A stretch of DNA of 64,000 bases, taken from assembly GCA_003254925.1 (NCBI GenBank), contig QANZ01001304.1:170904-234903 (forward strand). Reading direction: 5' to 3'. This DNA is from Chamaecrista fasciculata (Eukaryota; Streptophyta; Magnoliopsida; Fabales; Fabaceae). Positions 11,430-24,955 of this stretch are shown here, piece after piece; position 1 is the first letter of the stretch, and each line of letters starts with the position of its first letter. The notes beneath the pieces were generated by a model, which did not search any database, was not told the origin of the DNA, and saw nothing but the letters and a program-made list of their open reading frames with translations. Position numbers and translations under genes: made by a program.

Positions 11430-14400
11430 TTAATTAATGCTGCTGGTTGCTGAAAAGGACTCAAATCCTGCGTTGTTATTGTTTGACCAATTTCTCCAAA
11501 TCTCATGATCTCTCGTAGCCTTTTCTGCTGCTGCTTGGTGGTTTGGTAGTACTGTGCCATAGAAATTCCCAATATGTCCTCCTGCTTCTGCTCCTCCTCC
11601 TCCATTAATCCCCAAGAAATCCAGAGTCATCACATCCCCGCTTCCTTTATTATTGTTATTCTCAATGATCTTAGAGAAAGCCTTACTCTGATCCAAGATG
11701 GCGTTAAACATATCCACACCGTTCATTCCTGCTGATCCATTACAATACTGATGATCATCATCCTCATGATTATTCATCTGCATCAAGTGATGATGGCTAT
11801 TCACGAAGCCGGAATTATTATTATTATTATGTCCCACACCGAATGAGGCAGGCGCCATGGTTGTGACAACGTCATTACTATTATTGTTACTCATAGTTGC
11901 TCCTATCTGAGCCGCCTTCTGCAGCAGCGCCGTCGCAGACATGAGCGGTGGTTGTAGGTGGCGCCCGCTTTCTTCGAACACGTTCAGTTGAAGAGGCGGC
12001 GGCGAGGAAAGTGTTGTGGAGAAAAGACTAGTGTTGTTTGGTGAATGACTATTATTATTATTATTAGGCATTGGCATGAGTTCTTGAAGAAGTGATAAGG
12101 GATGTTGAGGATGATGCTTGATGTTATTATGATCCAATATGGTTCCAATTTGTGGGGTATTATTATTATTGACATTGTGAAGGAGATTGGGTAATGAAGT
12201 AACGAGGTGGTTTGGGATTTGTTGTCCTTGGATGAGAGGACTACTCATTTGTCTTTCAATGTTGCCTTTGTTATTCTCCTCAGCCAGCGCGTCACAGAAT
12301 GCTCTATGCGTTATGAAGCTATCTCGCCTGCACCACGTACATATATATATTATATATACGTGATATCTCAAGGGTGAGTGTGAGGGCCCATTCATAATTG
12401 TGAATTCAAATCAAATCACATACAGATATAAAATCAATATAATAACCGATAGATTGATGAATATAATAATGCACGCAGTGTAAATAGTGTATTTGTATGG
12501 AAGAAATTAAATCGAAATAAAATATTAAGGGCGTGAATGCCAATGGAAGAATGATAGTGCTGACAGATTAAATTAATTTGTGAATTAATGAGGCATGTCT
12601 GCATGTGTGGGCGATATTAATTGATGAATTAAAAACAATTAATAAAGAGTAAACATATGAATAATTTATTGTCTGTCTTTAAAAAATTAAAGATTTGATA
12701 TAATTCACTCCCTACAAGTTTTATTTATAATTTTAGTTCATTCAAATTTTGTAGTCAATAATGTTTTTTTTCATATACATAAACCAAGGGTATTGATTAT
12801 TGTTAGAAATAATGACTAATTCTTTAACTGCAGGTGCTCCACATAAGAATAAACGGCTGGCTACAAAATACTTTCCATACTCAAATGTGAGATTTGAACT
12901 CCACCATTTGGTTAAAAGATCAAATGAGAAACCACTAGACAACACTATAGTTAATGGTTTTGAGTGAATGTATTTTAATCCTTTAGCCCTATGTTTTAGA
13001 GATAATTAAAAGGATTAAAGTTTATTGATTGTACTAATTAATGTGAGATGGAACTTGTAATTAATTTGTATATTTTTGAAGAATTAAGTTGAATGAATAG
13101 TAATAATAAAGAAAGAACCTGGAAAAGATGGTGCCACAGTCACATTTGTACTCGCGGGTACCACAGATCTTAGAATGGGCTTTCCAGTCAGATTGAACAG
13201 CATATTTCTTAGAGCATTTGTGACACTTCCATTTCTTCTCACCATGTTTTCTGCAGAAGTGCTTCTTAATGCCAGTGAGATCACCAAGTGCTCGAGCTGG
13301 ATTGTGATGCACGCATGAGGCTTCAGGACACACATATACCCTTTTTCGTATAATTTCTGTGCTGCTTCTTTGCTTCAGCTTCCATGGCAGATTGTGCCCT
13401 CTTCGGTGCAATTGTAGATTTTGGTCCCTTTGAAACCCTTTCTTGCATATTTCACATATGAATCTGTTTGTCGCCATTAGTGTCTTTGGCGATAGAGCCA
13501 CCACTTCCGCACTTGGATCTATATATATTTGCATATATTGCACCAATTACGCAAACGTATATATATTTATTGAGTTGAACAAAGTGACGAAAGAAAACTA
13601 CCACACTACGTTACAAGCACCGAGTGTCGTCATTTTGAAAATAACGACAATGTAAATAAGGAAGAAAAATGTGATACCTGCACCTGCAGATTCTTTCTCA
13701 GCTCACATGAAGAAAGTGAAAAGGAAAAAAATAATACTAAATAAAATTCAGGAACTCACTCTCTCTCTCTCTGACCTTTGTTTCATTTTGACAGACCCAC
13801 TCAGACACGAGGGGGAGAGAGAGATAAGAGTTATTATTTGATGGACGAAAATGCAAAGAATTGCATGTGAGACCAAAAAGAAAGGAACAAATTAAAGAAG
13901 AAAGAGGAGCAGTCAAGAGAAGTCAACAGTGAACAGCAATCATTGTAAAACCCAGCAGACAATAATTGAGCTTTTAAGCTTCGTCTAACTACTTCAAATT
14001 ACGTACCAATAATTCACCATTTTTTTAAAACCATATATCCCTTAATTAGCTTCTGCTATACTTCCAGATTTCCTCTCTAATTAATTAATATTATAAAAAC
14101 TCAGTCAATTACTTCAACTATATAATATACATAGATGCATAATTTGCAGGCCATGAATATAAAAGTATATATAAAATCAAACCTTTTCAAAACTGCTTAT
14201 TGAAATTAAAAGGAAGAAAGAAAAATTATTCATGTGATAGATGATGAGGAAATTAAAGTTGAAAGATTAATTAATTAAATGATTAATTACCTGGATTTCC
14301 TGGTAGGTTTCTCTTCTTCTTAGCAGGAGGAGGCTCGTTATTGGAACCATTGCTATTATTAGTTGTAGTTGAAGTCAGAGAATTTGGACTATGAAATTGA

Positions 14401-14513
14401 CCAAGTAGCTCCGTCGTCGTCGCCGTCGTCGACGGCTGTTTAACTAAACCTTCTCCGGCGCCGCCGTTCTCTGTATAGAAGCTTCCACTCTCACCACTTG
14501 TGTTGTTCGACAT
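11430..14513 (-). CDS. INDETERMINATE DOMAIN (IDD) C2H2 zinc-finger transcription factor
   Basis: Three exons on the minus strand join in frame: 14291-14513, 13119-13518 and 11430-12327 (506 aa). A basic KKKRNLPGNP stretch (about residues 65-74, nuclear signal) leads into the ID domain. The first finger is C96-x2-C99-x12-H112-x3-H116, followed by a second C2H2 finger and two C2HC-type fingers, with the signature ALSPKTLMATNRF. Exon 3 completes the last finger (RRDSFITHRAFC), then gives a long Asn/His-rich tail with the IDD C-terminal motifs SATALLQKAAQ and LDFLG. Family knowledge: IDD proteins bind DNA and work with GRAS proteins such as SHR/SCR or DELLA in patterning, flowering and metabolism. 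The poly-Asn runs are encoded by unstable AAT/ATT microsatellites. The paralogue cannot be fixed. Confidence 0.92.
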
Positions 14514-15125
14514 TGAATTTCAAGGAAACACAAGATAATTAAGAAACAAGACAACAATCAAAAAATTCAGAAGAAGAAGAAGATATATATAGCTAGCTAC
14601 TATTTATTTTAATTTATGTAATTTTTGTAGACACTCTCAGCGCTTGTTGTTGCTCCTCATAGCTTAAGGAAGATTTGTATCAGAAAATAAAGCAAAGCTA
14701 TGGAGGAATTTGAAAGGGAGAAGAAGAAATTTGAGAAAGTAGGTAGCTAGAGGAAGACAAAAACCAGAAAATTCTCCTTCATTTATGGTGTAGAGACTGA
14801 CACAAGAATACAAGAAACCAGGCATTGGATTTCCATTGTTATATATGAAAATTAAATTAAATTAAATTATATAATATCCCATTTCTTTAATTTATGCCAC
14901 TAGCTACTGATATGTGTGGCTACATTTTTGCCCCTCACAATGAACTATATTATAAGACTTGCCCCTCATTTATAAATGTAGTAATTAATTTATTACATCT
15001 AGGTCGGTAAGGTACGTGGAGTGTAAAATGTGTAATTTTTGGTACATTTTTTTATATTCGAAAAAGAGATAAAAAAATTAATTACTACATTTGATATATT
15101 TTAGAAATCCTTAATCACTTACAAA
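14514..15125 (-). promoter_or_regulatory. Leader and promoter region of the IDD gene
   Basis: Upstream of the minus-strand ATG lie AG/CT-rich leader-like sequence (14520-14790) and then AT-rich DNA. A TATA-like stretch cannot be singled out among many AT runs. Confidence 0.35.
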
Positions 15126-16120
15126 AATGCAAAGATAATTGGATAAAATTTTACATGTTTTAAGTTTTTTATGATAATATAATTTAAAATACAAATACAA
15201 CCTTCACAATAAATATAATGAAAGGACAATTGACAATTCTATGGGAATGAGCCCTTCCAGTCATTAAATCAATTTTTTTTTATCTTGAAATATGTATAAA
15301 ATATAATTTTACATAGCTCTTAAAACAACAAACTAAATAAAGTTTGATCCAATGACGGGGAGCGTGGCTACTTTTGCAACTGCAAAGCAACCACATTTTT
15401 TTTATATTTGTTCATAACAAAATTATTTATATGAATCAATTAATCAAATGATAAATATATTATATTTTTAAAAAATTTACATTTTATTAATGTAGATATA
15501 ATTTTAAAGAATAAAGATCAAGTTTTAACAAAAATAAATATCACAATATATAAATAGTATAACATAAGAAACTCGATCGATTGTCCAAATACCTAAATTC
15601 TTAGTTGTTAACTTTAATAAGATTGATTAATTGGCCTTGACTTACAAGAATGCAAGAATGCAAAGATAATTGGATAAAATTGCACATATTTTAAGAATTT
15701 TATGATAATATAATTTAAAATACAAAATTACAAATACAACCTTCACAATAAATATAGCAAAAAGATAATTTTATGGGCAGGACAGTTGCAAAAGATAATT
15801 TTATGGGAATGACGGTTTTGCAACCGTCCTCCTAGTCATTAAATCAATTTCTTATCTTGAGATATGTATAACATATAATTTTAATTTTTAAACAGTTCTT
15901 AAGACAATAAACTGAAGAGCATAGTTACTTTTACAACCGCAACCACGTTTTTTTTTGTATTTGTTCATACTAAAATTATTCATATGAATCAATTAATCAA
16001 ATGATAAAGATAAGTCTAAAGAACAAAGATCAAGTTTTAACAAAAAGAAATATCACAATATATAAATAGTATGATATAAGAAACTCGATTGTCCAAATAG
16101 CTAAATTCTTAATTGTTAAC
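15126..16120. repeat. Imperfect ~530-bp direct duplication
   Basis: The block starting 'aatgcaaagataattggat' at about 15126 recurs at about 15657 and stays alignable for some 460-490 bp (shared 'accttcacaataaatata', 'gtcattaaatcaattt', 'agaaactcgat'). The second copy has small indels. Non-coding. Confidence 0.65.
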
Positions 16121-17590
16121 TTTAATAAAATTGTCTCGAAATTTATGTAATTTTTATTATACGAATCTCACGATATTCTTATTAAAACTATTGGTTAGAA
16201 GCTCAAGTCACAATATACAACTAATATGATATATGAAACTCGATTGTCTAAACACTTAAATTCTTAATGTCAAATTTAACAAATTTGTCTCAAAATTCAT
16301 GTAATATTTTATATGAATCTTGAGATAGTTTCATTAAAACTAACCGTTAGAAGTTCAAGTATTTAGGTAGTCCAAATTTCTATAATTTTTATTAATATAA
16401 TATATATAAATATATGTATTGATAAGTATGACTTGGTCATATCTTGATAACTACCTCATATGTTAGTAGACTCTTAAATTCAACTAGTTTTTTTCACTAA
16501 GTTACTAATAACAATCCATTAACAACTCTAATAATCACTAAAATATTTATATCCTTCTCCATAAACCTCTCCATATAAACGACTCACAAACTCTCTCTTT
16601 AACACATTTTTCTATTTTTTATTTATTATTCTTCTCATAATCTTTGACTAATTTGATTATCGAAATCTATGCAGAGCTCTCCCTCCTATGTAAAGTTTTG
16701 ACTTTTTATTATTTTGTAAACATTTGTATCAAAAATTTTTACCGTAAATCTTTATATTTATCATGTGTGTGTATATATATTAATTTGATAAGTTAAGCAT
16801 TAACTTTGATAATTATACTAGGTTTCTATGAGACAAAAGTTCGCTTGAAGAATTTCCACGAAGAGGAAAATGACCATCGTTGAACTATAAATATTTAAAA
16901 ATTAGCCTTTAGTTTTACCTCAAAAATACGAAAAACGAATTAACTCACAAATTAAGGGGAAAAATATTTATAGCAATAATTAAATTCCACAAGGGTTATA
17001 TCGGAACTTCAGTGTACTAGTTTTTTAAAGTTTAAATTATTTGAGGCAGAGTTAGAGAATTTGTCTGTTTCTGATGATATTTTAAAGCTAATAATACTGT
17101 TCCATAGTTGCCATTATTGGTTAAACAAATTAACGAAATTGCCACTAGTAGAGTAGTATTGAGCCGCCTTGAGCTTATGATTACGAAATTAGCCTCACTC
17201 ATCACGGGTGTCCTTCTCGAGAATACAAAAATTCTTCTATTCACGTGCGTGGGGGTCGGTTTCAGAATGGAAACAGGGGTCATTCTGATATAAATTGTTT
17301 AAATCTGGGCTCTTCTGTCATTTGCTGTAACTTCGAGTAAGACTATAGCAATGGCGTGTCGTAAGCGGTCTCCTTTAACGTATTTCTTTTTTCTTTTTAA
17401 ATTATGACGCGGCTGGTCTCTTAATTTTCTTTTATATATATAAAACATATTATTTGGTTATCCAACATATGGGAATGGGACAGAAACCATGCTTAATCTT
17501 TGAAATTGATCTAAGGAATTAAGTTTGTGATGTTCGAAAATTAAAACTTATATGAAATCTGATCAAAATCGAGCTTAAATCGTACGAAAA
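16121..17590. other. AT-rich intergenic DNA
   Basis: No gene is supported. A less AT-rich patch at about 17090-17380 is open for 60-80 codons on both strands without any recognisable domain, most likely old repeat sequence. Confidence 0.4.
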
Positions 17591-17735
17591 TAGTGTTTTT
17601 TTTATGATTGAAATTGGGGGCATAATTGAAACTAACATTTCACATTGGGGGCGTAACTGATACAAATGAAATGTTAGGGGCATAACTGAAAATCACCGCA
17701 AACGTTAGGGGCACAAAATGTTGTTTTGCCTAAAA
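17591..17735. repeat. Fragment of a 'gggggcataactgaaa' repeat
   Basis: Three to four spaced near-copies of 'gggggcataattgaaa' / 'aggggcataactgaaa' end in 'tgttttgcct'. This style of text is found at the ends of non-autonomous plant elements; the partner end was not identified. Confidence 0.4.
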
Positions 17736-19920
17736 AGAAAGAAACAAATGGAATTATAATATAGACTAATTAAGTGACTAACAAATAACAATCGAACAAA
17801 TTGTAAACTTTGAATAGACACACTCACAAAATATTAAATTCGTATTTCTCAGCCTAAGACTATTTATCTTTGATCACACACATATATATATATATATACT
17901 AGAGCTTGGCGTGCCCGTATGCATGTAACATTTGAACTGATTTAAAGTTGAAGATTATATTAAATTTTTATATTGATAAAAGAGTAAGTTTGGGACCAAT
18001 TTGAGAAATTATACAAATATGTAAGACTCATCTAAAATAAATAAAATATTTAGGACCAATTTGAAATTACCTCATATGGAAGAGTGAGTGGAGAGAGAGA
18101 GTAGTGACATTTTTTAATTTTTAATTGTTTTTTTGCATATTTTTAAAAGAAGTGGGGAGAGAGAGTGGTGAATTTTTTTTTCTTTTTTAATTTTTTAATT
18201 CACTATTTTTGACCAACCAAAAAAGGGTGGAGCCATATAATATAGTATAGATATAGATATAGATATAGATATAGATATATTGTAAATTTAAGAGTAACAT
18301 GGCTTAAAGGAGCTAGGGTCATATTGAAGTACAATAACATTGAATATTGACTATAATTAATATGCGTTTTTATTTAATTTAATATGTCAATCCATCAGAA
18401 TTAGTGACATTGAATTTTGGCTATAATAATATGTTATATCATCATCTAATTAATCCAAAATCTTTATTTATATGATTCTAAAATCACTGGTTTAAATAAA
18501 AACGATAATATATATATATATATTCTGTCTAATCGATAGTATTATTATCATTATTAAAATGATAAATGAATATTAATGCAGAAGTGATCACACGACACAC
18601 ATGATGAACGTCGATTAAATAAGTTAGTTATATATGCTGATTTTGTTCCAACTTCCATCTCCGCCACTCTTTTTTGGAAAAAGACATCTATGCGAAATTT
18701 CAAACTATGATGAACGTACAGCGGAAAATATATTCACTTGATTCCAAAATAGTAGAAGAAAAAAAAATACTAGGGACATTCTCATTTATTTTTAACAAGA
18801 AAAAACATAAATAAGTTTATTTTGATATGGCAACAAGTTATTTTATAATTTAAATCATTATTAATTATTAGTTAAATTAAAATGTCTTATAATAAAACAA
18901 ATATATCTTCAACAAAATTAGAAGTAACAATCCAAATATATTTCGCTAATGCTTCCCCGGGTCCTTACGTTACTTTTTTCAGTCTCGTGCGTGTTCATAT
19001 TGATGACTAATGTTCCAGTGTCTTGATGTTCAAATTGAAAGATACAGTTCAAAGAGACAATGGGTCCAAAATTATAAATGCACTATAAAATGGGGCTTGA
19101 AGCTGATTGGCTCGTGTGTAAATTACGTACCACTTGCGAGTATAGAAAGCACGTATTTTTACAATTATTTTCTCTACACAGTTAATAACCCTTTACTTAA
19201 ATTAATATTGAGATAAATATAAGAATATACTACAACAGCATTGTTTTAAAAAATGTGATTTTGATATATATATGTAATGTTTGATACTTGAGATGATGCG
19301 TGACACCAACCCAACATTTTTAATATTATTTACCTGGATCACAAGTAATTAGTATCAACTTAGATATCACCAACGAAACGTTATTTTTCATTAATTTGTT
19401 TTATTTGCAGTAAACAAATTTGCTGCATGCATGATTCCCTATTTTAAGTTTTAACAATACTGATTTATTTTCTTATTGGTTCATCAGCTGCTTCCCTATC
19501 CTTTTGAATTGTTGTTCTTAATTGACCAAAATAAACATTATAGCATAATAAATAGATAATGGGTATTTCAAATGTTACAATTTTATTATGCAAATTAAAT
19601 TATTTAATTATTTACGCATATTAGATGAAAAATGTTATAAAAGCCACTGATTAATGAATAATTTATTTCAATTGTTATATGTAACTCGATTGTGCAGCAA
19701 ATTAATTAATTAATCAAATTTAAATTTCATATTAGTGCAGATCTATCTTATTTTTTTTTTGGCCGGATAGTGCAGATCTATCTATTTGGTCTTGATTCCT
19801 ATAAAATCTATGAAATGTTAATTATTGTCCAATATCGGTTTCTTAACTTCAAAACACGGTCTTAACAAACATGATTACACCTTTTGGCTCATACAACGAT
19901 CAAATGATGATAAATAGTTA
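17736..19920. other. AT-rich intergenic DNA with microsatellites
   Basis: Contains a (TA)n run near 17880-17900, a two-fold 'gtggggagagagagtggtga' duplication (about 18085-18170) and the hexamer tract listed separately. No coding sequence is recognised. Confidence 0.4.
18243..18281. repeat. (ATAGAT)n microsatellite
   Basis: About six tandem copies of the hexamer atagat. Confidence 0.85.
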
Positions 19921-20286
19921 GGTAAAAACACTAATTTTGTCCATAAACTTTATATCAATTGTCAATTTCGTTTTCAATTTTTTTTGTTGATTTTGTTCCC
20001 AATGTTTTATATTTTGGTCAATTTTATCATTTGACTAACTTCTTTCAATAAATTAATAATAAGTTGCATCCTGTTTTTCAATTTGAATTAGAGATTGAGT
20101 TTTTTTTTTCTCTCAATTTCAAATCACATATCACTAACTACATAAATTTTGTCGTTAATATTTGGCTAAAGTAAAAACAAAGAATAAAACTGACAAAAAT
20201 GTGAAACATTGATGACGAAATTAAATGTAAAATAAAGACGAAATTGACCGTTAATATAAAATTTAAAGACAAAATTAATCTAAATA
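19921..20286. mobile_element. Foldback MITE (copy 2 of three-member family)
   Basis: Starts GGTAAAAACACTAATTTTG and ends in the loose complement 'caaaattaatct'. The interior 'attttatattttggtcaatttta' and 'atatttggctaaagtaa' blocks match the copies at 9902 and 29427. Confidence 0.55.
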
Positions 20287-22948
20287 GTTATATCCATTTG
20301 ATGTCATAGATAATTAGGTTTTGATTCCGACGCTTCCTCTCCGTCCACTCGATCGAAATATTGGACGGCTTCAATTTCCTGGTCGTTTTCACCTCCCTAC
20401 TATTTAACAAATATTTTTTTATAGGATAAAATTTAACAACTACTTATTAATTTTGCTTTGAGTTTGTTAAATCTAAATCCATATCATTTAACAAGGACAT
20501 GGACGGTGGATCGTATCAAATAGACAAATATCTCAATCAATCAATAAAAAGGTAAGGGATTGTTTTCCACCAACTCATTTATTAATTTAGATGAGTTGAC
20601 ATAATATAATTAACTATTACCTATTCATTTCACATAATTTATTATTTAATTACTCTAATTCCCTTGATTCTATCACCATTCACCAACTTGTTTTTATTTT
20701 TATTAATTTTATTAGAATTGGTCCCCACTTCGTCTTGGGCTTTGACGTACACAAAATGTTTAACAATGAGATGTCGTCCACTTTGCTTAAGCCTGTAGGC
20801 GACGTTATTGTCGTTTTAGCATAACGATATAACATACTTTTATATTATTTCAAAATAAACTATTGTGACATCCACTATATAAATGAAAAGTTATAAGCTA
20901 GCTCAGGCAAGAGAAATCAACAGATTAATGGGAAGGAGACAATGGAATGATGAGGAATAATGAGTAAGCTCAAAAAGTATATATATATATATATATCATT
21001 CTCTCTATCTCTCTCTAATATATATATACACACACATATACAAAAACGACTAACGGTTTTGTAGTTTCATTGCTCCGATATTTCATTATTTTGTCATTAT
21101 TTCCAAATCATGACTTTGTTATCATCGATGTGATGAAGCAGACACGGAGTCCATGTTGTAACAATAATACAAATTTGAAAAAAACGACCAAACGGAAACT
21201 TCTGATTCACTGGGTTCAGAGAATGATACAAAAAAGGGCATTCAATTTGTACTCATACATATACTTAGCTCAACCTTGTTTGTTCTATTCCTCTCTTTCT
21301 TTTTCTCGTTGCTCATTTTAGGAGCTTGCGTCTTTCCTAAGCACCACTACATATATAGCATTCGCTTCTTTTATTCTTTATTCATTTTAAGTAATAAAAC
21401 ACTGATTATGACGAAATTAGTTAATTGGCTAATTAATTTACATTATCCTATCCTACATTTTCGTTATAAAAAATCCATCACACTCTTCTCTTTTATTTGA
21501 TACATATATACACTATTGCTAGAAATTTAGATTAGTGGGATTGAGCTGAAATCTTTGAGAAGTTGTTGTATTGTGTAGTCTCTGAGAATGCTGAAAAAGT
21601 AAACAGAAAAGTTGCAACCTGCTGAGCTAACTCACTTTGAGGCACCTTGCCCTCCACCACCATTCTTACATGTAAGGTGGCATTAGGTGATACTATATTA
21701 TCAATAGGATAGGACATTGATAGTTCAAGTTAGTCTCGCAGGTTGGGCCCTTTCTAATTAAGAGTTAGACTGACCTATCACAGAATGACTCTATTACACC
21801 CATAAGTGAAATATAGCCGAATCCAATAATTAGCCAGTGTTTCAACATATATAAATTTATAACTCAATATATATTCATTATATATTTAAAATTAACTCTT
21901 GTGATTAGTGGTAATCTACAATTTAGGATTATTTTAAAATAATCCAATATATATATACATACACGCGTATCGAGGGTGTTTAATTTGTACATGTAGGGTA
22001 TCATAGTGCACTGTTATATATATATACATTGACATGGTGCGTCCACTGTTAATAGTGAAAAGGCAATCTTAGTGTGAAGAGTGAAAGATCCTCTGTCAAT
22101 CATTTTAAGCAAAAGGTTGAGTATTAGAAATTATTATAAGTAGGAAGTAAGAAATTGCACATGTGGGACCTCCTTTGGTTTTTATATCAGTGTGTGTGTT
22201 GTGGCAACTGGCAAACTGGCTATTTCTCTTTTTAGTAAGCAGAACAACTTTATTCATAATTTCATATGTAAAAAGCCACGTACCTGCAGTACTGTGAAAT
22301 GTGAATTGTGATATATCATATATCATATGCCATATATATATATATATATATATATCTCAATCTTCGTCTTTATATATCACGTACGCTGCACAGAACAGAA
22401 GGCTAGCTGTGGAAATTAATAAAAAAAATTGAAATTTAAAATTATTTTCAGTTTCTGTATATATATATATACCATAATAATTAAGCACAGGTTAAAAATT
22501 TTGTAGATTAGTTTCACAGAGAAGTGAGAGAACCATCCAATCAATGAAAAGAGGAAAAGGCAAAGTAATGCTTGTATATTAGGAAAAAGAAAAGGGATAA
22601 CATCATTCACACCGCAATGGCTTACAGCCTTTTATTCATTATCTCTCCCTTTCCCTTTTATATCATCTATTGCATCGACACGTACGTTAATTATATTATA
22701 TATATACATGGCTGGAAGAAATTCAAACAAATCCAAAATGATGGTCTTCTTTTTTTCCTTAATTTTTTTAATTATTATTAAATAGGTATTTGAGTTATGA
22801 GAATCTTATTGTTTAAGTTCTTCCCATCCACGTCAAGATATTTTCTGCTTAATTGCAATCGTAATACTATATATTAAAACTAGACTAAATTAAAAATTAT
22901 GATGAAATGTTTGATCCAAAAGTCCGGCTCCTATTATAGTGACAGTAC
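20287..22948. other. AT-rich intergenic DNA, no gene seen
   Basis: Contains (AT)n and (CA)n-like microsatellites near 20980-21040 and 22330-22350. A minus-strand frame at 21532-21717 reads like protein (MSYPIDNIVSPNATLHV...) but has no recognised domain and no credible exon partners. Confidence 0.4.
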
Positions 22949-22951
22949 TTA

Positions 22952-23333
22952 GGGTCCGTTTGGTATGTGATTGGGTATGTAAAGGAAAGGGTTTTACAAT
23001 GGAAAGATTGTGAGGGAAAGGAAAAGTAGTTGAGGGAATGTAAAGTAGGTAAAGATTGAAAGTGTTTGGTATAAAAAGGGAGGGGAGGGAAAGTAAAATA
23101 GATATGGAAAGAAAATGACAAAAATGCCCTTCCCACAAACACTACTAGACCACCNAGGTAGACTTGGATTACATCAGAAATGTGAAGTAAAGAAAAATGG
23201 CCTATGTAATGTAAAGCCCTTTACATTGTAATCCACTTTACATAGCTCAAATAACCATACCAAACACATGAAAGTCTTGGAATCCGTGCCCTTTTACAAT
23301 GTAAAACACATTGCATGGCTACCAAACGGAGCC
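22952..23333. mobile_element. Tourist-like (PIF/Harbinger) MITE
   Basis: The ends are GGGTCCGTTTGGTA and TACCAAACGGAGCC, flanked on both sides by TTA (22949-22951 and 23334-23336). The interior contains complementary 'ggaaagggttttacaatg' / 'ccctttacattgtaa' blocks. An N at 23155 marks an unresolved base or gap. Non-coding. Confidence 0.8.
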
Positions 23334-23336
23334 TTA

Positions 23337-23610
23337 AATATATAGACAATATTATTAACTCTCTTATATGTTTGTTAAAAAAAAAAACTCTCTTATATGT
23401 ACAATGAAATACTGTTTTTTAATTTCTTAATCGGACTAAAGCCTTTTAAATAAACGTGCTAGCTGTTGCTTGTAGGAAGCTCGATATGTTTAGATTCCTG
23501 AGACCAAATCAAAAGCCAATATGAAAACAGGGTAAAAATGTTGAAGAAATTCAGTGAGTATATATATTCATTATCCTTCAAACATTATATAAAAATTAAA
23601 TGAGGATACG
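23337..23610. other. Spacer between MITE and copia element
   Basis: AT-rich, no feature recognised. Confidence 0.4.
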
Positions 23611-23808
23611 TGTAGATATCTCATTGGTTGAAGAATAACTAACAAAAGAGAATTCTAGAATCCTATGAGCTGTACATATACCTAGAATATTCACAAACAG
23701 AAAATATAAAGGACTAAAATGCACAGCTGTACAAAAATACTAAACTAAAATATACAATATCACTAAAAACTAAAAAATAATTAACCTGATATTTACACAA
23801 CTTTAACA
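23611..23808 (-). repeat. 3' LTR of the copia element
   Basis: Starts TGTAGATATC and ends TTTAACA on the plus strand (TG...CA). On the minus strand it is preceded by the purine tract CTTGAGGAGGGA, the expected polypurine primer, which makes this the 3' LTR. It matches the LTR at 26370-26563 with three substitutions and a 4-bp indel by eye. Confidence 0.85.
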
Positions 23809-24943
23809 TCCCTCCTCAAGTTGGCAATTGTTGTTGAAACAAGGCTCAACTTGGAAACCAAGGAACTAAATTGAGGTCCTGCCAATGACTTGGTGAAGAT
23901 ATCGGCCACTTGTAGCTCTGTAGGGATGTGTTGGGGAAGAATAAAGCCTTCTTTGCATTTTTCTCGAACCACATGGCAGTCAATCTCTATATGCTTGGTT
24001 CTCTCATGATAAACGGGATTGGCTGCTATATGTAAGGCAGATTTGTTGTCACACCACAATGCAATAGGTTGAGGTACATTAATCTCAAAATCCTTAAGTA
24101 AGTAAGTAACCCATTGTAATTCACAAACTGTGTTTGCCATACATCTATATTCGGTTTCACAAGAGGATCTCAAGACTGTAGATTGCTTTTTTGTTTTCCA
24201 AGAGATTGGGTTAGCTCCTAGAAAGATGCAGTAACCACTTAATGACCTTCTAGTGATTGGACAAGAAGCCCAATCACTATCACAATAAGCTTCTAGCTGA
24301 AACTTTAATGATGCAAAATAAAACAGCCCCAAATTAACAGTGCCTTTTAAGTACCTTACCACATGCAAGGCGACATCCATATGAGTGTCATGAGGTTCAT
24401 GGACATGTTGGCTAAGTTGCTGGACAGAATGCATGATGTCCGGCCTTGTAAGATTAAGATAAAGCAGCCTGCCAATCAGTCTTCTATACTGTTCTGCATC
24501 ATGAAAAATAGGAGAGTCGGTTTGAAATTTATGCCCCTTGACAAGTGGTACATCCATGGCTGAGGCTTCAAGCAAATGAGTATCAATAAGGATATCATTG
24601 ATATATTTTCTTTGGCATAAGAAAGTACCCTCGACACTCCTTGAGATTTCAACTCCTAAGAAATATCGTGCATAACCAAGGTCTTTTATAGTGAAAATTG
24701 AATCAAGAAACTTTTTGACCTGCATTATGTCAGATTCACAGCAGTCAGTTATAAGACCATCATCAACATACACAATAAGAGCCATAAATCCTCTAGGTGT
24801 ATTCATAGTAAACAGACAATAGTCATTCTGTGATTTAAAACCATAACTAATAATCTGGGCTGTAAATTCTGTATTCCATTCTCTGGAGGCTTGTTTCAAG
24901 CCATATAGAGATTTTTTTAGATGACAAACTTGGCCCTTCTTAG
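23793..24943 (-). pseudogene. Copia reverse transcriptase/RNase H fragment
   Basis: The frame is open from the codons KAKKGQVCHLKKSLYGLKQA (upstream edge about 24943) to a stop inside the 3' LTR. The polymerase motif YVDD is present (within IVYVDDGLI), as are RNase H landmarks: Asp in AYCDSDWAS, Glu in CETEYR, WCDNKSA, and the RTKHIEIDCHVVRE block. The N-terminal part of RT is cut off by the LTR-like block. Although uninterrupted, it is a fragment without a start and part of a dead element. Confidence 0.9.
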
Positions 24944-24955
24944 CCTTATTCTAGA

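Noticed and set aside
11984..12175. Ile-rich minus frame inside IDD exon 3
   Set aside because: Shadow of the AAT/ATT repeats that encode poly-Asn in the true frame.
13443..13655. 70-aa plus frame opposite IDD exon 2
   Set aside because: Antisense shadow of the zinc-finger exon.
22890..23142. Two overlapping ~80-aa minus frames
   Set aside because: Inside the Tourist-like MITE.
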